Source: a virus
Virus record (IMG/VR): IMGVR_UViG_3300042691_022190
Coordinates: 1-63,669 of that record
Strand: one strand, 5' to 3'
Length of the DNA: 63,669 bases
The notes under the pieces are model-generated. The model searched no databases and had not been told where the DNA came from. It saw only the letters and a list, made by a program, of their open reading frames with translations. The position numbers and the translations under genes are program-made. Shown here one piece after another: positions 56,101 through 63,669 of the stretch (position 1 is its first letter; every line of letters begins with the position of its first letter).

Positions 56101-56316
56101 AATTCCAATTTCCCCTGCTTTTTCAGGAATGCTGGGTCCTGCGGTAACGTCTCCCTCAGGCGGAGGAGGCATGTCGCTAGTGAATCCCTCTACAAAAGCC
56201 CCCCCAAGTCTTTCTGACATGGTTTTTCCAACAGGGGTATCTCCCTCTGGAGCATTTGGGACTTTTTTGTCTGGGCCAGCTATAGCGTAAAAAGGTACAA
56301 TTAAATCAGGGGACAC
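53104..56316 (-). CDS. Very large internal virion protein (1,070 aa)
   Basis: The N-terminal part has hydrophobic Gly-rich segments (AKTGAAIMGGGFTG-like, then VGGTLGFVGGVTTGFLLDQG) that could insert in a membrane. The long middle is helical and charged (LLIGRLREIGNPQAMTVAAD, KAARNNDSDEARIYGRLAEA). A Pro-rich end follows. This design and the location after the tail genes fit an ejection or core protein of a short-tailed phage. It has no lysozyme or transglycosylase motif. GTG 56316 is preferred over GTG 56325 by spacing to AAGAAAGG. It converges with the exonuclease gene by 19 bases. Confidence 0.65.
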   Translation of the reverse strand: MSPDLIVPFYAIAGPDKKVPNAPEGDTPVGKTMSERLGGAFVEGFTSDMPPPPEGDVTAGPSIPEKAGEIGIGVVQGGKTGAAIMGGGFTGARLGAMAGVPFGPLGPVVGGTLGFVGGVTTGFLLDQGLDQFFPLPKREDLVPYREGAKTTGSVIAGAPVAFGIPEMSANAVARWLSGVGVAARRYPRGFMAAETIGGTGSGIGGGMSEAYAPGEAGTRFFAELGGGMATSPYRLLVNQTGAAKGFLTNFAQAFSPDSREAKAANILYSGLVESGEDPKKIIDFLNSPRALEAIRTANPTVGQLTGVPLFTRLEATLAKSHPNYRAEIDKQGEDALSAYKLLIGRLREIGNPQAMTVAADLERRHFMDMVNSRMDLAAKNAADKIDRIKVDSPSTRRQVGQVVKDETLAALDEARELERDLWKKAVAEGFRRTRAGEIVPKAATPSNTMKEFLYVLDGMTPERYSKEYMGTLGSIMTRLGYKDDFYNRFVQGKRTEQFLQTERVPEEYLKNVRGKATNIEDLVQIRSDLLSYARKAARNNDSDEARIYGRLAEAVLDDISKEGHAAYNTARQFSKDLNEYFTRGYANELRATGISGRDRLPAEVLVSKVYGSNADLTALRINEIEDAASFARNQYNKIQADPDIPTARKNQLLSQLAPYASLSDKRVTSIMDAQRDALLVNVNKMVGMDGRVDPNRLQRFVNENKPILDKLGLTADLQDATAAENLLRQVSDVNSQINKKWINQTAFSTILAGGEKPSQAIAGAINSDTPFKSFNKIVELARRADKTAGATDAIDGLKSSVYDYAFTRAGGMNGKFSAQAFEDALFKSVNPDQPNATLVNILRSQGVLSLTEVKNLKRLIEPMKKAEAGLARGETVDSMITGADAVTELALRIIGSRIGTAAAPGGPGSLIAAAAGSKAVRTLFDKYPTMSITKIIEDATKDPQLMSMLLQKGRTVDERVKLGRQLHNYLWTSGYNYLTYEPPEIPEIPATPTTGPSAAQMLRQTAPRVAPPAPPTKGVPGFQLPMQQGPGAPAPGPRSEAAPTQSRQMLASLFPFDTISGMAANQPPPA

Positions 56317-58264
56317 GTTTTGCACCTTTCTTCATCGGGTAAACGCCTTGCCAAAGATATTCTTGCCCAGGTTGGAGATTCTTGTAAACCTGGTCTTCCG
56401 CTGAATAGATTCTTGGTGGGAGTACAAACTGTTCCCGCAGTGCAATAATCTTTCTTACCATTTCACGAGCGTTTCCACGAACATCAGGTGGAAGTTCTTT
56501 GTCGTAGGAATCTTTTTCTTCTTTCCTCAGACGTTCTGCTAACAGATTATCGATCGCTACAACTTCGCTCTTGTAGAGTTCAGGGTCAGTGAAGGGCCGT
56601 GGTCCAAGACCAAAAATCGCTTTTAGACGACTTTGTTCATTAACTGCTCCAGCCCGACTTTTCAACGACGCTTCAATTAAATCCTCTACCGCCAACTGTC
56701 CCATCTTAACTGCCTGAGTAACTTCTGGGAAGGGGTCACCAAAGCCGGGAACGCCGCTGATCATTCGAGCCATCGCTGCGCCAGGACCTGCAATTTTTGA
56801 CGCCATGCCGTAAAGACCAACCTGCCGTGGGGGAAGTATTCCGGTAGGCCCAACAACAGCTGCCGGAGCAGGGCCAGATGTCAAGACCATATCCCCTCTC
56901 CTGCCAGAATCGGCTAAATTAATTTGGCCAGGAGCTAATTCACTCCTGGTTCCTGGTCCGGGAGCCGCGGCAGGTGCTGCTGCAGGTGCTGCTGCAGGTG
57001 CTGCTGCAGGCGCAGTAGTCGGCCTAGTTGTAGTTCCAGCTTTTGCATCAATTGCTTGTTGCAGGAAAGGCGGAATCAAACGATTACGGGTAACGGTATA
57101 TGGCTCTTTGGTCACCGGATCAACTCGGTTTTCAATAATCGGGTTTTTAAACTCCGTGATGGCTGAATCAATCAAGTTGTTTTCTTGGTCCGTGGTTTTA
57201 CCCTCTACCCAACGGGAAAGAAGTCCAGGACGATTAATAATGCCCCATTCCCAGTCGCCCTTGCCAAAGGGACTTACCCCAGAGCTTTTAATAATTTCTG
57301 TAAATGCTTTACGCTGACTTTCGACCAGCTTGGCGTTTTGCTCACGGATGTCGGAAACGGCCTTCTCTGCGCCCTGCAGAGCGGCAAGCTTGACCTGGCG
57401 CTCTTCTTTTTGCAGCTCGCCGGCACGTGCGCCGATCATCGCAGGAACCTTGGACAGACCTGCGGCCAGGCGTGTAGCGGTGGACTGCGGCCCACGCAGT
57501 TGACGTCCCTCGGCGTCTGTGCCGGCAGCCACGTTTAGTGCGCCCTGGGCAATGTCAAACAAGATCTGTGCCTGCGTCATGCTTCGATCACCGCCGCCTA
57601 TAACTTGACGATACAGAGGCTCACGACGAGCGGCCTCTGCCGCTAGATCAGGAACGGCAAGAGGAGCTTGATTGATGAACTTCATGACCTCAGAACGTGC
57701 TCGTTCTACGATCTCAGGAGGGTAACTAGCTGACTGGGTCGTGACCGCCTCCTCGTCCGACCCGTCCTTAAAACGCTGGACAATTCCTCCATTGCGCATT
57801 GCAACAGGAGCAGGCTCACCCAGTGAGCCTATGCCTCCAGGTGGCATTGGCCCTTGAGCCATGGGCATTGGAGCCTGGGCCATTTGGTCAGCCGGCATCG
57901 GAGGAGGCATCATGGCGGGAGGAGTAGCCGGCACGGCTTCCTGTGACCCGAGTACCGGCTGAAGGAGGGCTAACACCTGAGTAGGCGTTTCCATGGCAGC
58001 GCCATACCCCACCAGGTCGGCAAGTTCTTCCACGCGGGCGTCGATAGAGCGCATATCCCCGCGTAAGTTGTTCATGAGGATCTCAGGCGAGTCAGGCGTG
58101 CGACCGCTTACTTTTTCAGTCTCATCGCCCTCTTCTTCCATGTCATCGTCCAACTCAAGTTCGCCGAGCATGTCTTTAAAGCCCTGCATAATCCCGACGT
58201 TTTCAGGGTCGATGTCTCCCCCCTTTTTCTTAAACATCGGACGATCGAGTACTTTTGATTTCAT
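56306..58264 (-). CDS. Internal virion protein with GG motifs and Ala-Pro repeat
   Basis: This 652-aa protein begins MKSKVLDRPMFKKKGGDIDP and contains MRNGGIVQRFKDGSDEE near residue 155. The helical middle (ILFDIAQGALNVAAGTDAEG) is followed by an APAAAPAAAPAAAP spacer encoded by near-identical 12-base units (about 56960-57015). No catalytic motif. Start 58264 has GAGGG 7 bases before. It likely forms part of the internal core or ejection complex. Confidence 0.65.
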   Translation of the reverse strand: MKSKVLDRPMFKKKGGDIDPENVGIMQGFKDMLGELELDDDMEEEGDETEKVSGRTPDSPEILMNNLRGDMRSIDARVEELADLVGYGAAMETPTQVLALLQPVLGSQEAVPATPPAMMPPPMPADQMAQAPMPMAQGPMPPGGIGSLGEPAPVAMRNGGIVQRFKDGSDEEAVTTQSASYPPEIVERARSEVMKFINQAPLAVPDLAAEAARREPLYRQVIGGGDRSMTQAQILFDIAQGALNVAAGTDAEGRQLRGPQSTATRLAAGLSKVPAMIGARAGELQKEERQVKLAALQGAEKAVSDIREQNAKLVESQRKAFTEIIKSSGVSPFGKGDWEWGIINRPGLLSRWVEGKTTDQENNLIDSAITEFKNPIIENRVDPVTKEPYTVTRNRLIPPFLQQAIDAKAGTTTRPTTAPAAAPAAAPAAAPAAAPGPGTRSELAPGQINLADSGRRGDMVLTSGPAPAAVVGPTGILPPRQVGLYGMASKIAGPGAAMARMISGVPGFGDPFPEVTQAVKMGQLAVEDLIEASLKSRAGAVNEQSRLKAIFGLGPRPFTDPELYKSEVVAIDNLLAERLRKEEKDSYDKELPPDVRGNAREMVRKIIALREQFVLPPRIYSAEDQVYKNLQPGQEYLWQGVYPMKKGAKRVP

Positions 58265-58273
58265 AGTCAACCC

Positions 58274-59401
58274 TCAGATTAAACCTGCTCTGGCTGCGCC
58301 AGTGGCGGCGGTAACGCCAGAGATACCTAAACTTGTAGCCTGGAGCAACGGGCTCGTTGTCGGTGCCGTCTGTCCAGTGATGGACATCTGACTGGATGGT
58401 GCGCCCTTGTATATGTCCGACAAGAAGCTGATCTGCTGGTACGGAGCCATTGTCTGCTGCAGTTGCGTTGCACGTTGTGCATCCAAAGCCTGTTGTTGCA
58501 GCTGACGATTTTGTTCGCCCATAGTAAACAGCATATTGACATCCTGCTGCCCCAGTTTTTGAGCGGTCTCGCCCAACGCAGTTTGTTGCACGCCTAACGC
58601 ACCCAACCCTTGGCCAAGGGTTCCGTACAGCTGAGCGCCAGTGCCCATGATATTGGCCTGCTGCGCTGCGATCTGAGCCGGAAGCATTGCAAGCTGGCCC
58701 TGTTGGCCCGCCAGGTTGCCCATGAGCCCTGCACCGGAGAGTTGACGTTGCTGTTGCTGCTCAAAGCCCTGCATCGCGGCCTGTTGGGCCTGTGCGTAGT
58801 TTGCTGCCAGGTCCTGAGCAATACGCTGTCCCATCAAGTCTTGAACGTTGCGCTCCATCTCGGCACGCTGAACGCCCTCACGGGTGCCACCAAATGCGCC
58901 AGAACGAACGGCCTGAGCAGCCTGGCTTTGGCCGGCAATATCCGCCTGACGACGCATTTCTTGCAGTGCCTTTTGTGTGACCTGCTCCTGGTAGGGATTC
59001 ATGAAGTACTGAGCGGCGTTAGGGTTATACGCCTGAGATGCCCCAACAGCTCCCATGCCAGCAAGGCCCACAAGATTTTGTGCTGCGGGCAACGCGGCCA
59101 TGCCGGCGCCAGCTGCTTGAGCATACTGAGGCAGTTGAGAGGCCAGTTGTGTTCCATAACCAAGGGCCCCAATTCCACCCTGTACAGCCTGCGCTCCTTG
59201 CGAAAGAAAGGGTGCATAAGACCCAATTCCTTGTTGCGCCAGTTTTGCGGCGGCGGTTTGTTCGGGGGTCATGCCTGCTACTTGGTAGGCAGGCAATTCC
59301 ATCGGCTTAGCGATCTGGCCCTTTGCGGCTTCCAAGAGGCCTATCTTGTAGGCCTCGATCTGTGGCGCTTCGCGGACTATCTGTTCGGTTACGTCAGCCA
59401 T
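58274..59401 (-). CDS. Internal virion protein, Gln/Ala-rich helical
   Basis: This 375-aa protein begins MADVTEQIVREAPQIEAYKI and has FMNPYQEQVTQKALQEMRRQ, RSGAFGGTREGVQRAEMERN and many Gln/Ala helices (QGFEQQQQRQLSGAGLMGNL). The motif 'YMNPY...V........(A/G)GAFGG(S/T)R..' is widespread in internal proteins of environmental short-tailed phages. It is likely ejected with DNA. It overlaps the 908-aa gene's end by 8 bases. Confidence 0.75.
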   Translation of the reverse strand: MADVTEQIVREAPQIEAYKIGLLEAAKGQIAKPMELPAYQVAGMTPEQTAAAKLAQQGIGSYAPFLSQGAQAVQGGIGALGYGTQLASQLPQYAQAAGAGMAALPAAQNLVGLAGMGAVGASQAYNPNAAQYFMNPYQEQVTQKALQEMRRQADIAGQSQAAQAVRSGAFGGTREGVQRAEMERNVQDLMGQRIAQDLAANYAQAQQAAMQGFEQQQQRQLSGAGLMGNLAGQQGQLAMLPAQIAAQQANIMGTGAQLYGTLGQGLGALGVQQTALGETAQKLGQQDVNMLFTMGEQNRQLQQQALDAQRATQLQQTMAPYQQISFLSDIYKGAPSSQMSITGQTAPTTSPLLQATSLGISGVTAATGAARAGLI

Positions 59402-62120
59402 TTCGTTTTTTCTCCAGTGCTTTCATCATGGCATACATGCGCTTAGCGCCCATGCGCCGTGATCCGTTGCCCGCGGCACGTACTGCTTTGGCCGTGAATA
59501 CAAACTCCCCGTCTGAAAGCATAGCCGGGACGTCATCAGAGGTTCCCGTGCCAGGGCCGTTGATGTGGCCATTACGACGCGGGAAATAACGAGGCTCTTC
59601 TAAACTAGCAATCCCACCTTTAGCCATTTGCATTGGTTGTTGCTGTGGAAAGAAGGGATTGTTCTGAGTGGCAAGACCATAAGAGGTAGCATATGCTGGA
59701 TTTTGCCAAGAATACATATTTGGCGAAGTAAACACGGAAGGCGCATAAGGCACTGATTCCATGCCCCCTGTTGTGTTCATTACCGGTGCGCTAACCGAGG
59801 TAGCCGGAGCAGAAGAAAGCTGTTGAAAGTTAGGGGCCGTTAACAATGGATTTGGCATTTCACCCACTGTTATAGAAGAAGGGCCATAAAGTGGCGCAGA
59901 ACTAGTTCCTCCACCAACCTGAGTGGATGGAACGTTTGCTCCTCCTGTTGAAACAATTGGGGTTGTAGGTACGATCGTAGGTGGAGGGGTTGTTGGAGCA
60001 GTTGTTCCTTCGTTTCCACCAGCACCTGTTGTTCCACCTGTTTGGTTTTGCGCTTGAACGTATAAATCAGGTGTTTTGAGAAGATCAGCAGCCTCTTGAA
60101 AAAAACGAGTTCTATAAGCTAATCCACTTTCTCCAGGCCTTCTATCTTCAATATACCTACCTATGCCTTCTTCCCTTGTTGGACCACTTAAACGAAGTCC
60201 GCTCGGGGTATTAATCATTTCATAAAACTGAGCATACTCAGGATTAACCATCTGACCAGCAGGAGCACCGACCGCTAAATCTTCAGGTGACATAAATGAG
60301 CCCGATTTAACCGCCGCCTTAGCTGTAAGAGCGTCTGCTTTTGCATAAAGTTTATTGGCTCTTTCAGTTTTTCCTTTAGCTTCTAGCCTTTCTGCTTTAG
60401 CTTCTGTTTTTGTGGCCTTTTTTTGAATTTTCGTAGAAACATTTCCCCCTTGAGCAAGGGTCATAATACCTTCGCTTGGGTATACGGTTCTGCCCCCACC
60501 AACTCTTACCCCATAAATGTCTGGGCTTCTACGCAACAGATCAAACCCCGTTTCTGTAGGAACAATACCAGGCCGTTCTGGTTGCTTTGGTGTAAAGCCT
60601 CCAGTTAATGCCAGAGTTGTAAGTCCTGCCCCGGCAAGTCTAGCTCCCGTCCCAAAAGTAGGAGCAGCAGCTTTTTCAGCCATTTCCATGGCTTTTGTAG
60701 CAATAATCTTTGGATCTGTACCGGGAAACTTGAGATTAAGATCGGCCTTATATTGTTCAAAAAGCTTAGCTACTTCCGCAACGTCTGTTTTTGGGAAGAA
60801 GAAATCTTTTACTTTTGTTCCCCCCTCGCTTACTAAATCAAATAAATTGGACTGTTGTCCAGCCGCTTGAGTAGTCGCCTGTCCAGCCGCTTGAGTAGTC
60901 GCTTGGGTAGTTGCATCAGTAGCTGTTCCAGTAGCAGCTTTGGCAAATTGCTGCATGGGCTGAGCAAAATTAGGATTTTGTGGCCCATAATTAATAACGC
61001 CATCCGGACCAATTGATGGCCCAGGCAATGCGGATACATCTGACGGTGTTAGTACCTCTGGACGAACCCCTTGAGAAACCGTTTCAGTCACATTAGGAAT
61101 TGCGTCTGTGGGAGCCTGTGCAACAGTTGTTGAGGCCTTTGATGCCTCAGCTGCTTGAGCCGCGGCATATGGATCCGCCTTCATCATCGTCGCGCCGCCG
61201 TAGGCCATAAGACCTTGGATAGCTCCGGATTTAAGTGCATCTTTAAATTTCTGGCCGGAAGCCACACCGATTACGGTTGAGGCAATCGCGGTGTTGACGC
61301 CAAGGGCCGTGGCCCCTGTAAGGCCTGTGATGGATCCAGCCGTTCCAGCAAAGTTTAATCCTGCCGGCCCCATGAAATAGACAGCGGCGACGGTTAAGGC
61401 AATACGACCAAGGGGACTAGAGGCAATATCTTTAATTACATTTCCGAGTCCTTTTACAACACCTTTGACGGCATTGCCTACGCCTTTAAATACGTTACCT
61501 ACAGATTTGGCCAGACTTTTAAGGAAAAACTCGGGCAACCCAGTACGTGGATTGATAGTTCCACTTCCTCCGCGGCGACGCAACATACGAGCTTCAGACG
61601 GAGTAATATGGGCCAACATTGTGTCCCCACGTCGTCCCATGCTTGCAAGTTGAGCGGCAATTGGAGACATGACCACTCCACCGTCCGCAAATCCAACAGG
61701 AGTCTCAGGTAGTTCTGCGTCTACTAATTCGTCAAGAGCCAGGTTTAATGCGGCAAAATATGCCGGATCAAACTCTAATGGAAGAATATCTTCCGGGACA
61801 CCTTCTGCAATAAATTCTGCGCGGATCTGCTGGTAGTTCTGTGGCTCTGCCAGGACGGCGTCCACCATTTGCCCCAGAGCATCAATAACCTCGGGAGGCA
61901 GGTCCATCTCTGCCAGCATGCGGTAAAAACGAGTTACAAGCTCAGGATCTTCTTCACCCAAGGCCTCAAGAGTGTTTTTTGACACCTCATTCGGGGTCAT
62001 CATTGATCGGCTTGCTTCTATGGCTGCAGCCAGTTCCGGAGGCACTGCCTGGGCTGTTGGGGCTGTCGTGGGTGCCTGCATGCCTCCCATAGGGAGCGCC
62101 ATGATTCCTTGGTCTTCCAT
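59394..62120 (-). CDS. Large internal virion protein with 'SDGEFV' C-terminus (908 aa)
   Basis: The N-terminus is acidic and helical. FADGGVVMSPIAAQLASMGR leads to RRGDTMLAHITPSEARMLRR and GSGTINPRTGLPEFFL, a motif I know from podoviral internal proteins. A Gly/Val-rich possible membrane region follows (FKGVGNAVKGVVKGLGNVIK). The C-terminus has MAKGGIASLEEPRYF and DDVPAMLSDGEFVFTAKAVR, another recurrent phage motif. It probably helps form the DNA-ejection channel. Start 62120 has GGAAAGGACACAA in front. Confidence 0.75.
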   Translation of the reverse strand: MEDQGIMALPMGGMQAPTTAPTAQAVPPELAAAIEASRSMMTPNEVSKNTLEALGEEDPELVTRFYRMLAEMDLPPEVIDALGQMVDAVLAEPQNYQQIRAEFIAEGVPEDILPLEFDPAYFAALNLALDELVDAELPETPVGFADGGVVMSPIAAQLASMGRRGDTMLAHITPSEARMLRRRGGSGTINPRTGLPEFFLKSLAKSVGNVFKGVGNAVKGVVKGLGNVIKDIASSPLGRIALTVAAVYFMGPAGLNFAGTAGSITGLTGATALGVNTAIASTVIGVASGQKFKDALKSGAIQGLMAYGGATMMKADPYAAAQAAEASKASTTVAQAPTDAIPNVTETVSQGVRPEVLTPSDVSALPGPSIGPDGVINYGPQNPNFAQPMQQFAKAATGTATDATTQATTQAAGQATTQAAGQQSNLFDLVSEGGTKVKDFFFPKTDVAEVAKLFEQYKADLNLKFPGTDPKIIATKAMEMAEKAAAPTFGTGARLAGAGLTTLALTGGFTPKQPERPGIVPTETGFDLLRRSPDIYGVRVGGGRTVYPSEGIMTLAQGGNVSTKIQKKATKTEAKAERLEAKGKTERANKLYAKADALTAKAAVKSGSFMSPEDLAVGAPAGQMVNPEYAQFYEMINTPSGLRLSGPTREEGIGRYIEDRRPGESGLAYRTRFFQEAADLLKTPDLYVQAQNQTGGTTGAGGNEGTTAPTTPPPTIVPTTPIVSTGGANVPSTQVGGGTSSAPLYGPSSITVGEMPNPLLTAPNFQQLSSAPATSVSAPVMNTTGGMESVPYAPSVFTSPNMYSWQNPAYATSYGLATQNNPFFPQQQPMQMAKGGIASLEEPRYFPRRNGHINGPGTGTSDDVPAMLSDGEFVFTAKAVRAAGNGSRRMGAKRMYAMMKALEKKRNG

Positions 62121-62161
62121 TTGTGTCCTTTCCAAATAGGGCAGTGGACCTACCTCGTCCG

Positions 62162-62180
62162 CGCGTCGGGAAAGGACGCG
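62162..62180 (-). promoter_or_regulatory. 5' leader hairpin after the promoter at 62193
   Basis: CGCGTC pairs with GACGCG around a 7-base loop. It begins about 6 bases after the expected transcription start, the same layout as 34785-34802. Confidence 0.5.
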
Positions 62181-62192
62181 AATTTGGCCAAT

Positions 62193-62222
62193 ATTATGAC
62201 GGATTTCATTAATTTCTGTCCA
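62193..62222 (-). promoter_or_regulatory. Sigma-70-type promoter for the internal virion genes
   Basis: The minus strand has TGGACA (5 of 6), an 18-base spacer and CATAAT (5 of 6), overlapping the last codons of 62209-62544. It would give the four large internal protein genes their own transcript. Confidence 0.65.
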
Positions 62223-62544
62223 TCTCTAAATAGGACAGATAGAAGTGGTTCGTGGCCAGGGAAGAGGTGACTTTGAGCACGTCTCCGGCCTCCAAAACAC
62301 AGGGTACGCCGTTAAAAACGTCAATTGTGGTGTTCACGGCCAGGGATTTGGCCTTAAGCAAATAGTGCGCCGTGGCGCTCCCACTATTGTATTGGGTCAC
62401 GGTAATTACAGATGGTCCGGTGGAATTGGCGTTGGTCACCCGAAGCGACCGTAAAACACCGGTATTAGCTGCCGGGACCGTATACATCGTGGTTTCAGAG
62501 GCAGCTGACGGGATCAGGGCTTGATGTAGATATTTATTGGCCAT
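62209..62544 (-). CDS. Small beta-rich virion protein (111 aa)
   Basis: It begins MANKYLHQALIPSAASETTM and has VLRSLRVTNANSTGPSVITV and VPCVLEAGDVLKVTSSLATN. The 'Y....IP......Y.VPA...G.(I/L).S..V.N.......(I/V)T' design is common in small phage head or fibre proteins, like 10983-11336. Start 62544 lies 5 bases after the fibre-gene stop. A longer in-frame start (62622) would overlap 74 bases of that gene. Confidence 0.7.
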   Translation of the reverse strand: MANKYLHQALIPSAASETTMYTVPAANTGVLRSLRVTNANSTGPSVITVTQYNSGSATAHYLLKAKSLAVNTTIDVFNGVPCVLEAGDVLKVTSSLATNHFYLSYLEMDRN

Positions 62545-62548
62545 GGCG

Positions 62549-63669
62549 TTATTGGGTAAGGTCGTAGAAAGTAATGGAACCAACCCCGTCGCCAGTTGTG
62601 GCACCGGCAATTGTGCGGACACCCAGGGTGTAGATATCGCTAACGTTTGTCAGAGATACGCCAAGTTGCTGGTCCCAGTTAAACCCGGTCGGAGCCGTCG
62701 TGTTTGCTTGGCCTCCGCCGCCTGAACTGGCAATGTACCCAATTTGAACAATCGTGCCTGCCGTAGCAATCGCCGTAGCCGCAACGTCAAATTCCACATT
62801 GCTGTCAGAAGGAACCGTTGCCGCCCAAGTAGCTCCCGTAAGAACGGGGTTCTTGATTAATGCGATTTCGTAGTCTTGTAGTGTGGTTGGCTGAAACTGT
62901 ATACGATTTGGAAGCACCACCGCGCCCAGAGCCGTCGAAGCCAGCCGGATCGAAACGACAGGAAGGAAGTTGGCTGCTGTGTTGATGGTCCCAAGCACCG
63001 TTGTGCGTCTGGCTACGTGCTCAATTGACGTAGCCTCAAAGCCACCCTCTGATACTACCGAAGAACAAATCTGCGTAAGCGTGGCGGCAACTGCTGCTGT
63101 CGTTGTGGTGATCTCGTAGCGCATGGGCAAAATGGCCGTGGTCATGTACACCGTAGTGCCAAAGACGTTGGCGGTGTTGAATGTGTGGCAAAGAACGTAC
63201 TGCCCATTGATGATGAAGCCGCACCGGACTGAGCCAACGCCAAGCCATTCAAAGTCCATCCACAGAATCTGTGGGTGATCAAGGTCTAGCGTATAGCCAG
63301 ATGTGCCAGTGCCATCCAGTTTGTCGCCGTTCCAGTCCGCTTGATTGGCAAAACGAGCATCGCTTGGAGTGCCAGAAGTGTTTGAACGCATGACAAAGGC
63401 ATTGACCCCGCCAGTGCGACGGAAGAACACTCCGTTCTGCGTATTGAAATACCCAACACTTTGATTAAGGTTGGCAGATGTGCTGTTGTCCATCTGAAAC
63501 GTCGCCAGAACCAGCAGCCCCTTGCCCGGCTGATACAGCATATTGCGAAAGGACTGACGCACCACAGAGCCAACGCCGCCACCCGTCACAGCCAGACTGA
63601 CGCTGGACTGATTGGTGTTAAATGTCGATGTCCCAGTACCAGATGTAGAGGTGCTAAATTGATTGTCAG
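62549..63669 (-). CDS. Fibre-like virion protein, C-terminal part (start lies at 370)
   Basis: This is the main body of the 475-aa protein that begins at 370. It is rich in beta-strand, Thr, Ser and Gly, with no transmembrane segment, and ends in GSITFYDLTQ. An internal GTG near 63589 could be mistaken for a start, but the frame is open further upstream through the closure repeat to an ATG overlapping the previous stop. It has no enzymatic motif that I recognise. It is most likely a tail or head appendage subunit. The following gene starts 5 bases after its stop. Confidence 0.85.
   Translation of the reverse strand, partial: DNQFSTSTSGTGTSTFNTNQSSVSLAVTGGGVGSVVRQSFRNMLYQPGKGLLVLATFQMDNSTSANLNQSVGYFNTQNGVFFRRTGGVNAFVMRSNTSGTPSDARFANQADWNGDKLDGTGTSGYTLDLDHPQILWMDFEWLGVGSVRCGFIINGQYVLCHTFNTANVFGTTVYMTTAILPMRYEITTTTAAVAATLTQICSSVVSEGGFEATSIEHVARRTTVLGTINTAANFLPVVSIRLASTALGAVVLPNRIQFQPTTLQDYEIALIKNPVLTGATWAATVPSDSNVEFDVAATAIATAGTIVQIGYIASSGGGGQANTTAPTGFNWDQQLGVSLTNVSDIYTLGVRTIAGATTGDGVGSITFYDLTQ
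63607..63669. repeat. Terminal direct repeat, right copy (closure overlap)
   Basis: This is an exact copy of bases 1-63. When it is merged with the left copy, the minus-strand gene that starts at 370 continues in frame to its stop at 62549. Confidence 0.95.

Noticed and set aside
1-63669. Integrase, excisionase or prophage repressor
   Set aside because: No tyrosine or serine recombinase motifs and no clear CI-like repressor were seen. Small DNA-binding candidates (40700-40903, 42743-43021) do not by themselves indicate lysogeny.

Overview
This window is one complete, circularly closing genome of a tailed, double-stranded DNA bacteriophage (Caudoviricetes). The first 63 bases recur exactly as the last 63 (1-63 = 63607-63669). 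A 475-codon reading frame runs through that join without a break, so the unique genome is 63,606 bp and the cut point is arbitrary. The tail adaptor and nozzle-type proteins, the very large internal virion proteins and the lack of a tape measure, sheath or tail-tube gene point to a short-tailed (podovirus-like) particle. The holin, GH24 endolysin and a lipoprotein signal suit a Gram-negative host. Nothing fixes the host more closely. I see no tRNA, integrase, CRISPR array or reverse transcriptase.

Layout. Late genes fill the minus strand and read from high to low coordinates: 36137 (small protein, TerS, VRR-NUC-like nuclease), a cassette of small early-type genes (34755-31054, two of them in a GC-rich island), then TerL (30325), an 831-aa PcfJ-like protein, portal, GroES-like co-chaperonin, scaffold, decoration protein and major capsid protein (19940). 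After a terminator and a new promoter come small basic proteins, head-tail connectors (17229-15535), a 10-kb appendage locus with five glycine-rich adhesin paralogues (15538-4864), the lysis cassette (4853-2675), the nozzle (2232-367), a fibre-like protein across the join, and four large internal virion proteins (62120-53104).

The replication block is also on the minus strand (50915-43132): SSB-like protein, archaeo-eukaryotic-type primase, UvrD-like helicase, family A DNA polymerase with Leu at the 762-equivalent position, and a GIY-YIG-like nuclease. It is followed by about 15 small accessory genes (43021-38520). Two short plus-strand units face this block: 50997-53122 (SNF2-type helicase and PD-(D/E)XK exonuclease) and 36836-38519 (helical-repeat protein, HNH nuclease and an HslV/proteasome-like Ntn-hydrolase). 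No DnaB-type replicative helicase was recognised.

Points of most interest: a roughly 225-bp tract built from degenerate 5-base units (purine-C-C-N-N, holding phase even across an interruption) at 39516-39740; a RAMP/Cas7-like protein next to it (38861-39478); a phage-encoded proteasome/HslV-like peptidase; repeated 5' leader hairpins placed right at predicted transcription starts; a short GG-containing motif shared by at least six virion-locus proteins; a 29-bp inverted repeat next to a perfect DnaA box (candidate origin); and the five-fold expansion of glycine-rich adhesins. All calls come from reading the sequence; no database search was run.
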